A stretch of DNA of 64,000 nt from Streptomyces sp. GESEQ-4 (GTDB lineage: Bacteria; Actinomycetota; Actinomycetes; Streptomycetales; Streptomycetaceae). The stretch covers positions 295,586 to 359,585 of the forward strand of contig NZ_JAFFSU010000007.1 in assembly GCF_017948455.1 (NCBI RefSeq), in the 5' to 3' direction. The notes beneath the pieces are model-generated. The model had not been told where the DNA came from, did no database searches, and was given only the letters and a program-made list of their open reading frames with translations. Below, piece after piece: positions 7,826-15,940 of this stretch. The first letter of the stretch is position 1. The number at the start of each line of letters is the position of its first letter. The translations under genes were made by a program, and so were the position numbers.

Positions 7826-7836
7826 GCAAGAGCGTA
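7810..7836. promoter_or_regulatory. Back-to-back leaderless promoters over overlapping start codons
   Basis: On the plus strand TACTCT (7810-7815) lies 8 nt before ATG 7824; on the minus strand TACGCT (7836-7831) lies 5 nt before ATG 7825. Both fit the TAnnnT -10 pattern spaced for transcription starting at the initiation codon. The two ATGs share CATG at 7823-7826, at the centre of GCTCT-N6-AGAGC (7818-7833), a second possible operator. Confidence 0.5.
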
Positions 7837-9266
7837 GCAGTGTCGGTGAACTGGCGAATCGGTTGCGACGGGAACTCGACCGCTACTCACCGGGTGGAAA
7901 GCTCCCGTCTAGCCGGGCCCTCGTCGAGCGGTACCGGGTCAGCCCGGTGACCGTCTCGCGCGCCCTGGCGCAGCTGGCCGCCGAGGGACTGGTGGTGACC
8001 CGCCCCGGCGCCGGTGCCTTCCGCGCCCGGCCCCGGACGACGGCCACGCCCGCCGGGGACACCTCCTGGCAGGAGGTCGCGCTCAGTGCCGACGGCGCCT
8101 CCGACGTCGTACCGCGCTCCGTGGACGCGTCCGGAGTCGTGGTCTCGCTCGCCGCTCCGCCGCCCGGAGTGATCGAGTTCACCGGCGGCTATCTGCACCC
8201 CACCCTCCAGCCCGAGCGCGCCCTGACCGCCGCGCTGGCCCGTGCGGGACGCCGGCCCGGAGCGTGGGGCCGGCCGCCGTTGGACGGACTGCCGGAGCTG
8301 CGTGAGTGGTTCGCCCGTGAGATCGGCGGCACCGTCACCGCCGCCGAGGTGCTGGTCGGCGGGGGCGGCCAGGCAGCGCTGACCACCGCGTTCCGGGCGC
8401 TGGCGCCGCCCGGCGCGCCCGTCCTGGTCGAATCGCCGACCTACCCCGGCATGCTGGCCATCGCCCGCGCGGCCGGGCTGCGGCCGGTCCCGGTGCCGGT
8501 CGATCCGGACGGCGTGCGCCCCGCCCTGCTCGCCGACGCGTTCCGGGCGACCGGGGCCCGGCTCTTCGTCTGCCAACCCCTGTTCCAGAACCCGACCGGG
8601 GCGGTGCTCGCCGCGGACCGCCGCGCGGAGGTCGTCGCCATCGCGCGGGCGGCGGGCGCGTTCGTGATCGAGGACGACTTCGTACGACGGCTGGTGCACG
8701 AGGACGCGGGCCCGCTGCCGCGTCCGCTGGTCGCCAACGACCCCGACGGAGTCGTCGTCCACGTCAGCTCGCTCACCAAGGCCACCTCCCCCAGCTTCCG
8801 GGTGAGCGCGATCGCCGCGCGCGGCCCGGCGCTGGAACGCCTGCGCGCCATCCAGATCGTCGACACCTTCTTCGTACCCCGGCCCCTCCAGGAAGCCGCG
8901 CTCGAACTCGTCGGCTCGCCCGCCTGGCCACGCCATCTCCGGTCGATCTCGGCGGAGTTGAAGACCCGCCGAGACGCGATGACGGCCGCGTTGCGGACCG
9001 ACCTCCCCGAACTCGCCCTGCCGCACATCCCGTCCGGCGGCTACCACCTGTGGCTGCGCCTGCCCGACGGCACCGACGAGGCCCCCCTCACCGCCGCCGC
9101 CCTGCGCGCGGGCGTCGCCCTCACCCCCGGCCGCCCCTACTTCAGCGCCGAACCCCCTGCCGGACACGTGCGGCTGAGCTTCGCGGCCGTGGCGGGGACG
9201 GGCGAGATCACGGAAGGGGTACGGCGCCTGCGTACGGCCTTCGACGAGGTGGCCGGACGAAAATGA
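7824..9266 (+). CDS. MocR/PdxR-type GntR regulator with aminotransferase domain
   Basis: A 480-residue transcription factor of the MocR subfamily. Residues 1-75 are a GntR winged helix (ELANRLRRELDRYSPGGKLP, SSRALVERYRVSPVTVSRAL, AAEGLVVTRPGAGAF). Residues about 110-475 form a fold-type I aminotransferase-like domain: GGYLHPTLQPERAL, VLVGGGGQAALTTAFRAL, VCQPLFQNPTGAVL, FVIEDDFVRRL and HVSSLTKATSPSFRVS, with Lys319 as the PLP lysine. Such proteins sense PLP or an amino compound through this domain. It is divergent from the EamA exporter with overlapping start codons, so it very likely controls that exporter. ATG 7824 was chosen over the longer open frame because the HTH starts directly after it. 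Confidence 0.87.
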   Translation: MQERSSVGELANRLRRELDRYSPGGKLPSSRALVERYRVSPVTVSRALAQLAAEGLVVTRPGAGAFRARPRTTATPAGDTSWQEVALSADGASDVVPRSVDASGVVVSLAAPPPGVIEFTGGYLHPTLQPERALTAALARAGRRPGAWGRPPLDGLPELREWFAREIGGTVTAAEVLVGGGGQAALTTAFRALAPPGAPVLVESPTYPGMLAIARAAGLRPVPVPVDPDGVRPALLADAFRATGARLFVCQPLFQNPTGAVLAADRRAEVVAIARAAGAFVIEDDFVRRLVHEDAGPLPRPLVANDPDGVVVHVSSLTKATSPSFRVSAIAARGPALERLRAIQIVDTFFVPRPLQEAALELVGSPAWPRHLRSISAELKTRRDAMTAALRTDLPELALPHIPSGGYHLWLRLPDGTDEAPLTAAALRAGVALTPGRPYFSAEPPAGHVRLSFAAVAGTGEITEGVRRLRTAFDEVAGRK

Positions 9267-9363
9267 CAGGCAAGCCAGTCGGTATTTTCGAGCGAATTGC
9301 CCCTTCGATCCTGACCGTGAAGTAAGGCTTCGCGCACCCTGGGTAACTCCTGAGTAATCCCCC

Positions 9364-9392
9364 TTGACCTGCAACTTTCCGCGACTCACGAT
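9364..9392 (+). promoter_or_regulatory. Leaderless promoter of the phosphatase-fold gene
   Basis: TTGACC (9364-9369), 17-bp spacer, CACGAT (9387-9392), then ATG at 9399, 6 nt later. No ribosome site is present, so the transcript probably begins at or next to the ATG. The rest of 9267-9398 shows nothing else convincing. Confidence 0.55.
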
Positions 9393-9398
9393 CCCCGT

Positions 9399-9992
9399 AT
9401 GCAACTTCGCCTCACGTTCGTCGCCGCCGCGCGCAGCACGCCGCTGCTGGCGGAGCGGTTCGAGGACGACCGGCCGCTGGACCAGGCGGGCTGGGACGAG
9501 GTGCAGCGGGCCGCGCGGGAGCTCATTCCGCTGGCGGCGGCCGAGCTGCGCTACTGCTCGCCGACGCCGCGCAGCCGGGCCACCGGTGACGCCCTCGGGT
9601 ATACGCCGCTGGTGCAACTCGCGCTGCGGGACTGCGACATGGGCCGCTGGCGCGGGCTCACGCTGGGGGAGGCGATGGCGCGTGAGCCGGAGGCGGTGGA
9701 CGCCTGGCTGGCCGACCCGCGCGGCACGCCGCACGGCGGTGAGTCGCTGCTTGCCTTCATCACCCGGGTCGGCGACTGGCTCGACACCCGGCCGGTCGAC
9801 GACGGGGGCCGGATCGTCGCCGTGGCCGAGCCGTCGGTGATCCGCGCGGCGCTGGTCTACGCGCTGAAGGCGCCGCCGTCGACGTACTGGAACATCGACG
9901 TCCGCCCCTTGTCGACGACCACGGTCACGGGCCGGGCGGGGCGCTGGAATCTGCGCCTCGAGGGGGTCTCGGCTCAGCCCACGCGCGCGTAG
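9399..9992 (+). CDS. Histidine-phosphatase-fold protein lacking the RHG motif
   Basis: A 197-residue protein that fits the histidine phosphatase (phosphoglycerate mutase) superfamily in layout: N-terminal strand, CSPTPRSRATGDALG in place of the second catalytic Arg region, ALRDCDMGRWRGLTLGEAMA, GTPHGGESLLAFITRVGDWL and a C-terminal strand. The invariant RHG(E/Q)T at the N-terminus is replaced by VAAARSTPLL, and the late catalytic His is replaced by VAVAEPSVIRAAL (usually VTHG..IR). With both His residues lost, phosphatase activity is unlikely. Such degenerate members occur in Streptomyces. The 3' end overlaps the convergent DUF6314-like gene by 19 bp. Confidence 0.75.
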   Translation: MQLRLTFVAAARSTPLLAERFEDDRPLDQAGWDEVQRAARELIPLAAAELRYCSPTPRSRATGDALGYTPLVQLALRDCDMGRWRGLTLGEAMAREPEAVDAWLADPRGTPHGGESLLAFITRVGDWLDTRPVDDGGRIVAVAEPSVIRAALVYALKAPPSTYWNIDVRPLSTTTVTGRAGRWNLRLEGVSAQPTRA

Positions 9993-10417
9993 TCGGTCGT
10001 GAGGACCAGGTCCTTCGCCGGGCCGCGCACCCGCCACACCGTCCGCCAGTGGTCCGCGTCGGTGACGGTGAACTCGCCCCGGTAGAGGTCGGCCGAGCAC
10101 GGATGGTCGGCCGTGTGCCGTCCCGAGGTCAGGTCCAGGTCGTGGAACGGGCGGCCGTCCGCGAACCATACGTCCGCCGCACCCGGCTCCCGGGACGGCA
10201 GGAAACGCAGGGTCCGCTCGGCGGGCCGGGGAACGCCCTGCCAGACGAACGTGCCGGACTCCTGGTGCAGCAGTCCGCCGCCTTCGAGCGGGCTGAATAC
10301 GGTCGTCCCGCGGAACTCGCCACGCTCGTCGCCGGCGAGATCCCGCACCGACCGCTCGACCCGCCACTGCCCGGCCAGGTAGGCCAGTACGTCCGGCACT
10401 GGCCAGAACTCGCCCAT
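9974..10417 (-). CDS. DUF6314 family protein
   Basis: A 147-residue protein that matches the DUF6314 family as I recall it: VPDVLAYLAGQWRVERSVRD near the start, then FSPLEGGGLLHQESGTFVW, VWFADGRPFHDLDLTSG, DLYRGEFTVTDADHWRTVW and VRGPAKDLVLTTDYAR. It looks like a lipocalin-like beta barrel that may bind a small molecule. Function is unknown. ATG 10417 was chosen because the family domain begins there; the open frame extends further but without similarity. It converges with the phosphatase-fold gene (19-bp overlap) and is divergent from the arabinofuranosidase at 10546. Confidence 0.72.
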   Translation of the reverse strand: MGEFWPVPDVLAYLAGQWRVERSVRDLAGDERGEFRGTTVFSPLEGGGLLHQESGTFVWQGVPRPAERTLRFLPSREPGAADVWFADGRPFHDLDLTSGRHTADHPCSADLYRGEFTVTDADHWRTVWRVRGPAKDLVLTTDYARVG

Positions 10418-10545
10418 TCCGTACCGCTTCCCGTCCCATGTGCTGCTGCGCGACCCATTGACGCGCCTGTGCCCCCTCCCTATCTTGCCGTTCGAAGTGC
10501 TGACCATAGTCCGATATTTCGAACAGCTAGAGCCGCGGAGTATCC

Positions 10546-13023
10546 ATGTCACGCACCACCCGCCGGAGACAAGGCGTCACCGCCACCGCCCTCCTGATGG
10601 CGGCCGTCGCCCTGCCCGCTCCCGCGCACGCCGAGGACGTCACCGACTACGCGATCGCCGTCGACCCCGCCTCTCAGGGCGCGAAGATCGACGACACGAT
10701 GTACGGCGTTTTTTTCGAGGACATCAACCGGGCCGCTGACGGCGGACTGTACGCCGAGCTGGTGCAGAACCGGTCCTTCGAGTACTCCACCGCCGACAAC
10801 AGCTCGTACACGCCGCTGACCTCCTGGACGGCCGCGGGGTCGGCAGAGGTCGTGAACGACTCCGGGCGCCTCAATGACCGCAACCGCAACTACCTCTCCC
10901 TGGGCGCCGGTTCATCGGTCACGAACGCCGGATACAACACCGGCATCCGCGTCGAGCAGGGCAAGAGGTACGACTTCTCCGTGTGGGCCCGCGCCCAGAG
11001 CGGCACCACGCTCAGCGTCACCCTGAAGGACGCGCCGGGGACGCTGGCGAGCACCCGCCAGGTCGCCGCGAAGGGCGGCTGGACGAAGTACACGGCCACC
11101 TTCACCGCGACCCGCACCAGCAACCGCGGCCGCCTCACCGTCGCCTCATCCGGCGCCGCCGCGCTCGACGAGGTCTCCCTCTTCCCGCGCGACACCTACA
11201 AGCACCAGCCGAACGGCCTGCGCAAGGACCTCGCCGAGAAGATCGAGGCCCTGGACCCCGGCTTCGTCCGCTTCCCGGGCGGCTGCCTGGTCAACACCGG
11301 CTCCATGGAGGACTACAGCGAGGCCTCCGGCTGGCAGCGCAAGCGCTCGTACCAGTGGAAGGACACCATCGGCCCGGTCGAGCAGCGCGCCACGAACTCC
11401 AACTTCTGGGGCTACAACCAGAGTTACGGCCTCGGCTACTACGAATACTTCCGCTTCTCCGAGGACATCGGCGCGATGCCGCTGCCCGTCGTACCGGCCC
11501 TCGTCACCGGCTGCGGCCAGAACCGGGCCACCGACGACGAGGCGCTGCTCCAGCGGCACATCCAGGACACCCTGGACCTCGTCGAGTTCGCCAACGGCCC
11601 CGTGACGAGCAAGTGGGGCAAGAAGCGGGCCGAGATGGGCCACCCCAAGCCCTTCCACCTCACGCATCTCGGCGTCGGCAACGAGGAGAATCTGCCCAAC
11701 GAGTTCTTCGCCCGCTTCCAGAAGTTCCGCGCCGCGATCGAGGCCAAGTACCCGGACATCACGATCATCTCCAACTCCGGCCCGGACGACGCCGGCGCGA
11801 CCTTCGACACCGCCTGGCAGCTCAACCGCGAGGGCAAGGTCGACATGGTCGACGAGCACTACTACAACAGCCCGCAGTGGTTCCTGCAGAACAACGAGCG
11901 CTACGACAGCTACGACCGCGGCGGCCCGAAGGTCTTCCTCGGCGAGTACGCCTCCCAGGGCAACGCCTTCAAGAACGCGCTGTCCGAAGCCGCGTACATG
12001 ACCGGCCTGGAGCGCAACGCCGACATCGTCAAGCTCGCCTCCTACGCCCCGCTGCTCGCCAACGAGGACTATGTGCAGTGGCGCCCGGACCTGATCTGGT
12101 TCAACAACCACGCCTCCTGGAACTCGGCCAACTACGAGGTCCAGAAGCTGTTCATGACCAACGTCGGCGATCGCGTCGTACCGTCCACCGCGACCGACAC
12201 CCCCAACGTGAGCGGCCCGATCACCGGCGCCGTCGGCCTCTCGACCTGGGCGACCAGTGCGGCGTACGACGATGTCAAGGTCACCGGCGAGGACGGCTCG
12301 ACGCTGTTCGGCGACGACTTCTCCGGTGACGCGTCGAAGTGGACGCCGGGCGGCACCGGCAGCTGGAGCATCCAGGACGGGCAGTACGTCCAGACGGATG
12401 CCGCCGCCGAGAACACCCTGGTCACCGCCGGTGACCCGGCCTGGAAGAACTACGACCTGCATGTGAGGGCCACCAAGAAGTCCGGCAAGGAGGGCTTCCT
12501 CGTCGCCTTCGGGGTCAAGGACACCGGCAACTACTACTGGTGGAACCTGGGCGGCTGGAACAACACCCAGTCCGCGATCGAACAGGCCGTGGACGGCGGC
12601 AAGTCGACGCTGATGTCCAAGGCCGGGTCGATCGAGACGGGCCGTGCCTATGACATCGACATCAAGGTGCGGGGCCGTCAGGTGACCCTCTACCTGGACG
12701 GCCAGGAGTGGGGCAGCTTCGCCGACGACAAGCCGGCCGAGCCGTTCCGCCAGGTCGTCACCAAGGACGCGAAGACCGGTGACCTGATCGTCAAGGTCGT
12801 CAACGCGCAGTCCGCCGAGGCCCGTACGGCCATCGACCTCGGCACCTCCAAGGTCGCCTCCAAGGCCCGGGTGACCACCCTGGCCGCCGGCCCCGACGAG
12901 GTGAACACCGAGACGGACACGCCGGTGACCCCGGCGACGTCCACCTTCCAGGGGGTCGCCAAGAAGTTCACGTACACCTTCCCGGCCAACTCGATCACCT
13001 TCCTGCGGATCAAGCAGCGGTAA
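10546..13023 (+). CDS. Secreted alpha-L-arabinofuranosidase (GH51-like) with carbohydrate-binding modules
   Basis: An 825-residue exported enzyme that removes arabinose side chains from hemicellulose. Residues 1-29 are a Sec signal peptide ending at AHA. GAKIDDTMYGVFFEDINRAA opens the catalytic part; residues about 85-215 are an inserted CBM4_9-type beta module (RNYLSLGAGSSVTNAGY ... RGRLTVASSGAAALDEV). The barrel continues with FVRFPGGCLVNTG and HLGVGNEENLPNEF, where Glu380 is the likely acid/base, and FLGEYASQGN, where Glu467 is the likely nucleophile. Residues about 575-750 are a jelly-roll module like DUF1080/LamG (LFGDDFSGDASKWTPGGTGS). The C-terminus is the beta-sandwich seen in GH51. 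GCGGAG precedes the ATG. A strong terminator follows. Confidence 0.9.
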   Translation: MSRTTRRRQGVTATALLMAAVALPAPAHAEDVTDYAIAVDPASQGAKIDDTMYGVFFEDINRAADGGLYAELVQNRSFEYSTADNSSYTPLTSWTAAGSAEVVNDSGRLNDRNRNYLSLGAGSSVTNAGYNTGIRVEQGKRYDFSVWARAQSGTTLSVTLKDAPGTLASTRQVAAKGGWTKYTATFTATRTSNRGRLTVASSGAAALDEVSLFPRDTYKHQPNGLRKDLAEKIEALDPGFVRFPGGCLVNTGSMEDYSEASGWQRKRSYQWKDTIGPVEQRATNSNFWGYNQSYGLGYYEYFRFSEDIGAMPLPVVPALVTGCGQNRATDDEALLQRHIQDTLDLVEFANGPVTSKWGKKRAEMGHPKPFHLTHLGVGNEENLPNEFFARFQKFRAAIEAKYPDITIISNSGPDDAGATFDTAWQLNREGKVDMVDEHYYNSPQWFLQNNERYDSYDRGGPKVFLGEYASQGNAFKNALSEAAYMTGLERNADIVKLASYAPLLANEDYVQWRPDLIWFNNHASWNSANYEVQKLFMTNVGDRVVPSTATDTPNVSGPITGAVGLSTWATSAAYDDVKVTGEDGSTLFGDDFSGDASKWTPGGTGSWSIQDGQYVQTDAAAENTLVTAGDPAWKNYDLHVRATKKSGKEGFLVAFGVKDTGNYYWWNLGGWNNTQSAIEQAVDGGKSTLMSKAGSIETGRAYDIDIKVRGRQVTLYLDGQEWGSFADDKPAEPFRQVVTKDAKTGDLIVKVVNAQSAEARTAIDLGTSKVASKARVTTLAAGPDEVNTETDTPVTPATSTFQGVAKKFTYTFPANSITFLRIKQR

Positions 13024-13028
13024 CCCGC

Positions 13029-13069
13029 CGGGCGGCTCAGGCGCCACCGAAGCACGCCTGAGCCGCCCG
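13029..13069 (+). terminator. Terminator hairpin after the arabinofuranosidase
   Basis: CGGGCGGCTCAGGCG (13029-13043) pairs perfectly with CGCCTGAGCCGCCCG (13055-13069): a 15-bp stem with an 11-nt loop, 8 bp after the stop codon. There is no T run, as is usual in Streptomyces. Confidence 0.8.
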
Positions 13070-13112
13070 CACCGGTTGGGGTGCCGGATGGTCGTCCTCT
13101 GACTCCCGCGGC

Positions 13113-13616
13113 TCAGCTCAGGGACTCGAAGTACGCCTTCTGCGCGGGGTAGTAGTCGCCGAAGTCGGGGCGGTCGCCGTCTGTGCGTGCGGCGGTGAGC
13201 ATGTCGAGGTAGTACTCCCAGCCGGGGCCGGTCGAGCCGAGGTGTTCCGTGGAGGTGAGGTGGTGGACCAGCCGGAGCTCGGTGGTACCGGTGTTCTCGG
13301 CCTCCCCCTCCGCGAGCAGCAGCTCCAGCGACCAGGAGCCTGCCTCGTCCTCCGTCGATGCCGCGAGCCGGTGAGGCGGCTCGCAAGCCTCGATCAGGAG
13401 GGAGCTCCAGGGCGCCTCCTCCTCGAACACCATCTGCACCTCGACGGTGCGCCCGGGAGCCGCCTCCCCGCGCCACGGCCCGAACCAGCGGGCGGTGCGC
13501 TCCGACTCGGTGACGCTCGCCCAGACGTCGTCGACGGGGGCGCGGTAGCTGCGGGTGAGGATCAGGTCGAACCCCGCGGGAGTGCGGACGAGCCGACCGG
13601 TGGGCGTGGGAGTCAT
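13113..13616 (-). CDS. SRPBCC (AHSA1-type) domain protein
   Basis: A 167-residue helix-grip protein of the START/SRPBCC superfamily. FDLILTRSYRAPVDDVWASV and TESERTARWFGPWRGEAAPG are the hallmark start of the AHSA1/polyketide-cyclase-like group, followed by VEVQMVFEEEAPWSSLLIEA, WSLELLLAEGE and GPGWEYYLDMLTAARTD. Members bind hydrophobic ligands or act as co-chaperone-like or toxin-response proteins; which applies here is unknown. ATG 13616 has AGGAGGACACGGC upstream. It is divergent from argC with about 150 bp between, so the ArgR-controlled region may also affect it, but no direct sign of that was seen. Confidence 0.82.
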   Translation of the reverse strand: MTPTPTGRLVRTPAGFDLILTRSYRAPVDDVWASVTESERTARWFGPWRGEAAPGRTVEVQMVFEEEAPWSSLLIEACEPPHRLAASTEDEAGSWSLELLLAEGEAENTGTTELRLVHHLTSTEHLGSTGPGWEYYLDMLTAARTDGDRPDFGDYYPAQKAYFESLS

Positions 13617-13710
13617 GCCGTGTCCTCCTGTCGGCCTGCCGTGGGCCTCCTGTGCCTGACAGCATGAACGTATCCCGCCGTGGGCGTGGCGGCCCAGCCT
13701 GGGCACGGGA

Positions 13711-13745
13711 TTGCATAAACGTGCAGCGAAACGTATAGTCATGCT
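13711..13745 (+). promoter_or_regulatory. argC promoter with ARG box (ArgR operator)
   Basis: TTGCAT (13711-13716), 17-bp spacer and TATAGT (13734-13739) make a good promoter. TTGCATAAACGTGCA and CGTATAGTCATGC around it resemble ARG-box halves (TGCAT/ATGCA type), so ArgR with arginine would sit on the polymerase site. A GGAGGAGG ribosome site follows at 13751. Confidence 0.75.
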
Positions 13746-13763
13746 CTCCAGGAGGAGGATGTC

Positions 13764-14792
13764 ATGGCGGTACGTGCGGCAGTGGCCGGAGCGAGTGGGT
13801 ACGCGGGCGGTGAGCTGCTGCGTCTGCTGCTGGTGCACCCCGAGGTCGAGATCGGCGCCCTGACCGGGAACTCCAACGCCGGTCAGCGGCTCGGCGCGCT
13901 CCAGCCGCACCTGCTGCCGCTGGCCGACCGGGTGCTCCAGGAGACATCGGCGGACGTCCTCGCCGGGCACGATGTCGTCTTTCTCGCATTGCCGCACGGA
14001 CAGTCCGCGGCCGTCGCCGAGCAACTCGGCCCCGATGTGCTGGTGGTCGACATGGGGGCCGACTTCCGGCTGCGGAACCCGGGGGACTGGGAGAAGTTCT
14101 ACGGTTCCGCGCACGCCGGGACCTGGCCGTACGGCCTCCCTGAACTGCCGGGTGCCCGCGCCGCGCTGGAGGGGTCCAAGCGCGTCGCGGTGCCCGGTTG
14201 CTACCCGACCGCCGTCTCGCTGGCCCTCTTCCCGGCGTACACGGCCGGCCTCGCCGGGACCGAGGCCGTGATCGTCGCCGCGTCCGGCACCTCCGGCGCC
14301 GGCAAGACGCCCAAGCCGCATCTGCTGGGCAGCGAGGTCATGGGGTCCATGTCGCCGTACGGCGTGGGCGGCGGTCACCGGCACACCCCCGAGATGATCC
14401 AGAACCTCAGCGCCGCCGCCGGCGAACCGGTCGCCGTCTCGTTCACGCCGACGCTAGCCCCCATGCCGCGCGGGATCCTCGCCACCTGCACTGCGCAGGC
14501 GAAGCCCGGCGTCACCGGCGACTCCCTGCGCGCCGCCTATGAGAAGGCCTTCGCCGACGAGCCCTTCGTCCATCTGCTGCCCGAGGGACAGTGGCCCGCC
14601 ACGGCGTCCGTCCACGGTTCCAACGCCGTTCAGGTGCAGGTCGCGTTCGACGAGGCCGTGGGCCGCATCATCGCGATCAGCGCGATCGACAACCTGACCA
14701 AGGGCACCGCGGGCGGTGCCGTCCAGAGCATGAACCTCGCCCTCGGGCTCGACGAGACCACCGGGCTTTCCACGATCGGAGTCGCACCGTGA
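13764..14792 (+). CDS. argC: N-acetyl-gamma-glutamyl-phosphate reductase
   Basis: Third step of arginine synthesis: NADPH-dependent reduction of N-acetylglutamyl phosphate to the semialdehyde, in the cytosol. The 342-residue protein opens with VRAAVAGASGYAGGELLRLL (Rossmann loop), has VFLALPHGQSAAVA, DMGADFRLRNP, and VPGCYPTAVSLAL with the catalytic Cys, then PYGVGGGHRHTPEM with the catalytic His. ATG 13764 follows GGAGGAGG. First gene of argCJBDR; its stop overlaps the argJ start by GTGA, a sign of translational coupling. Confidence 0.97.
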   Translation: MAVRAAVAGASGYAGGELLRLLLVHPEVEIGALTGNSNAGQRLGALQPHLLPLADRVLQETSADVLAGHDVVFLALPHGQSAAVAEQLGPDVLVVDMGADFRLRNPGDWEKFYGSAHAGTWPYGLPELPGARAALEGSKRVAVPGCYPTAVSLALFPAYTAGLAGTEAVIVAASGTSGAGKTPKPHLLGSEVMGSMSPYGVGGGHRHTPEMIQNLSAAAGEPVAVSFTPTLAPMPRGILATCTAQAKPGVTGDSLRAAYEKAFADEPFVHLLPEGQWPATASVHGSNAVQVQVAFDEAVGRIIAISAIDNLTKGTAGGAVQSMNLALGLDETTGLSTIGVAP

Positions 14793-15940
14793 GTGTCACG
14801 GCAGCAAAGGGATTCACGGCGGCGGGCATCGCCGCCGGGATCAAGGAGAACGGCAACCCGGACCTGGCCCTCGTGGTCAACAACGGGCCCCGCCTCGCCG
14901 CCGCGGGCGTCTTCACCTCCAACCGCGTCAAGGCCGCGCCGGTGCTGTGGTCCGAGCAGGTCCTGAAGGGCGGGCAGGTCTCCGCCGTCGTCCTCAACTC
15001 CGGTGGTGCCAACGCCTGTACGGGGCCGAAGGGCTTCCAGGACACCCACGCGACCGCCGAGAAGGTCGCCGGCACGCTGGGGCTGAACGCCGCCGAGGTC
15101 GCGGTCGCGTCCACCGGACTCATCGGGATCCTGCTCCCCATGGACAGGCTGCTGCCCGGCGTCGAGACGGCCGCGGAGGCGCTGAGCGAGCACGGCGGTG
15201 AGAAGGCCGCCATCGCGATCAAGACCACCGACTCCGTCCACAAGACGTCCGTCGTGACCAAGGACGGCTGGAGCGTCGGCGGCATGGCCAAGGGCGCGGG
15301 CATGCTCGCCCCCGGCCTCGCCACCATGCTCGTCGTCCTCACCACGGACGCCGACGTCGAGAGCGGCGAACTGGACAAGGCCCTGCGGGCGGCCACGAAG
15401 GTCACCTTCGACCGCGTCGACTCCGACGGCTGCATGTCCACCAACGACACCGTCCTGCTGCTCGCCTCCGGCGCCTCCCAAGTCACCCCGGAGTACGCCG
15501 AGTTCGCCGAGGCCGTACGGGCCGTCTGCGACGACCTCGGCCAGCAGCTCATCCGGGACGCCGAGGGCGCCAGCAAGGACATCAAGGTCGAGGTGATCAA
15601 CGCCGCGACCGAGGACGACGCCGTCGAGGTGGGCCGCTCCATCGCCCGCAACAATCTCCTCAAGTGCGCGATCCACGGCGAAGACCCCAACTGGGGGCGG
15701 GTGTTGTCCGCCATCGGTACGACGTCCGCGGCCTTCGAGCCCGACCGGCTGAACGTCGCCATCAACGGCGTCTGGGTGTGCAAGAACGGCGGCGTCGGCG
15801 AGGACCGCGACAAGGTCGACATGCGCTACCGCGAGGTGCACATCGTCGCCGACCTGGCCGCGGGCTCGGAGACGGCCACCATCTGGACCAACGACCTCAC
15901 CGCGGACTACGTCCACGAGAACAGCGCGTATTCGTCATGA
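14789..15940 (+). CDS. argJ: Bifunctional ornithine acetyltransferase / N-acetylglutamate synthase
   Basis: Moves the acetyl group from N-acetylornithine to glutamate, closing the acetyl cycle; bifunctional forms also use acetyl-CoA. The 383-residue precursor cuts itself before the Thr in ASTGLIGILLP, which becomes the N-terminal nucleophile of the beta chain. Other blocks: FTSNRVKAAPVLWS, LNSGGANACTGPKGFQD, GGMAKGAGMLAPGLATML and SDGCMSTNDTVLLLASG. The usual STGVIG is STGLIG here, a mild change. Start is GTG 14789 overlapping the argC stop; the end overlaps the argB ATG by ATGA. Confidence 0.96.
   Translation: MSVTAAKGFTAAGIAAGIKENGNPDLALVVNNGPRLAAAGVFTSNRVKAAPVLWSEQVLKGGQVSAVVLNSGGANACTGPKGFQDTHATAEKVAGTLGLNAAEVAVASTGLIGILLPMDRLLPGVETAAEALSEHGGEKAAIAIKTTDSVHKTSVVTKDGWSVGGMAKGAGMLAPGLATMLVVLTTDADVESGELDKALRAATKVTFDRVDSDGCMSTNDTVLLLASGASQVTPEYAEFAEAVRAVCDDLGQQLIRDAEGASKDIKVEVINAATEDDAVEVGRSIARNNLLKCAIHGEDPNWGRVLSAIGTTSAAFEPDRLNVAINGVWVCKNGGVGEDRDKVDMRYREVHIVADLAAGSETATIWTNDLTADYVHENSAYSS

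Noticed and set aside
9263..9325. 20-codon frame overlapping the MocR stop by ATGA
   Set aside because: Encodes MTGKPVGIFERIAPSILTVK with no ribosome site and no known family; overlap alone is weak evidence.
7887..10439. 850-codon open frame on the minus strand
   Set aside because: Lies opposite the MocR regulator and phosphatase-fold gene; composition is Arg/Gly/Pro noise typical of shadow frames in high-GC DNA.
11146..13716. 856-codon open frame opposite the arabinofuranosidase gene
   Set aside because: Mirror of a well-supported enzyme; no motif, no ribosome site, high Val/Gly/Leu/Arg content expected from GC-rich antisense.
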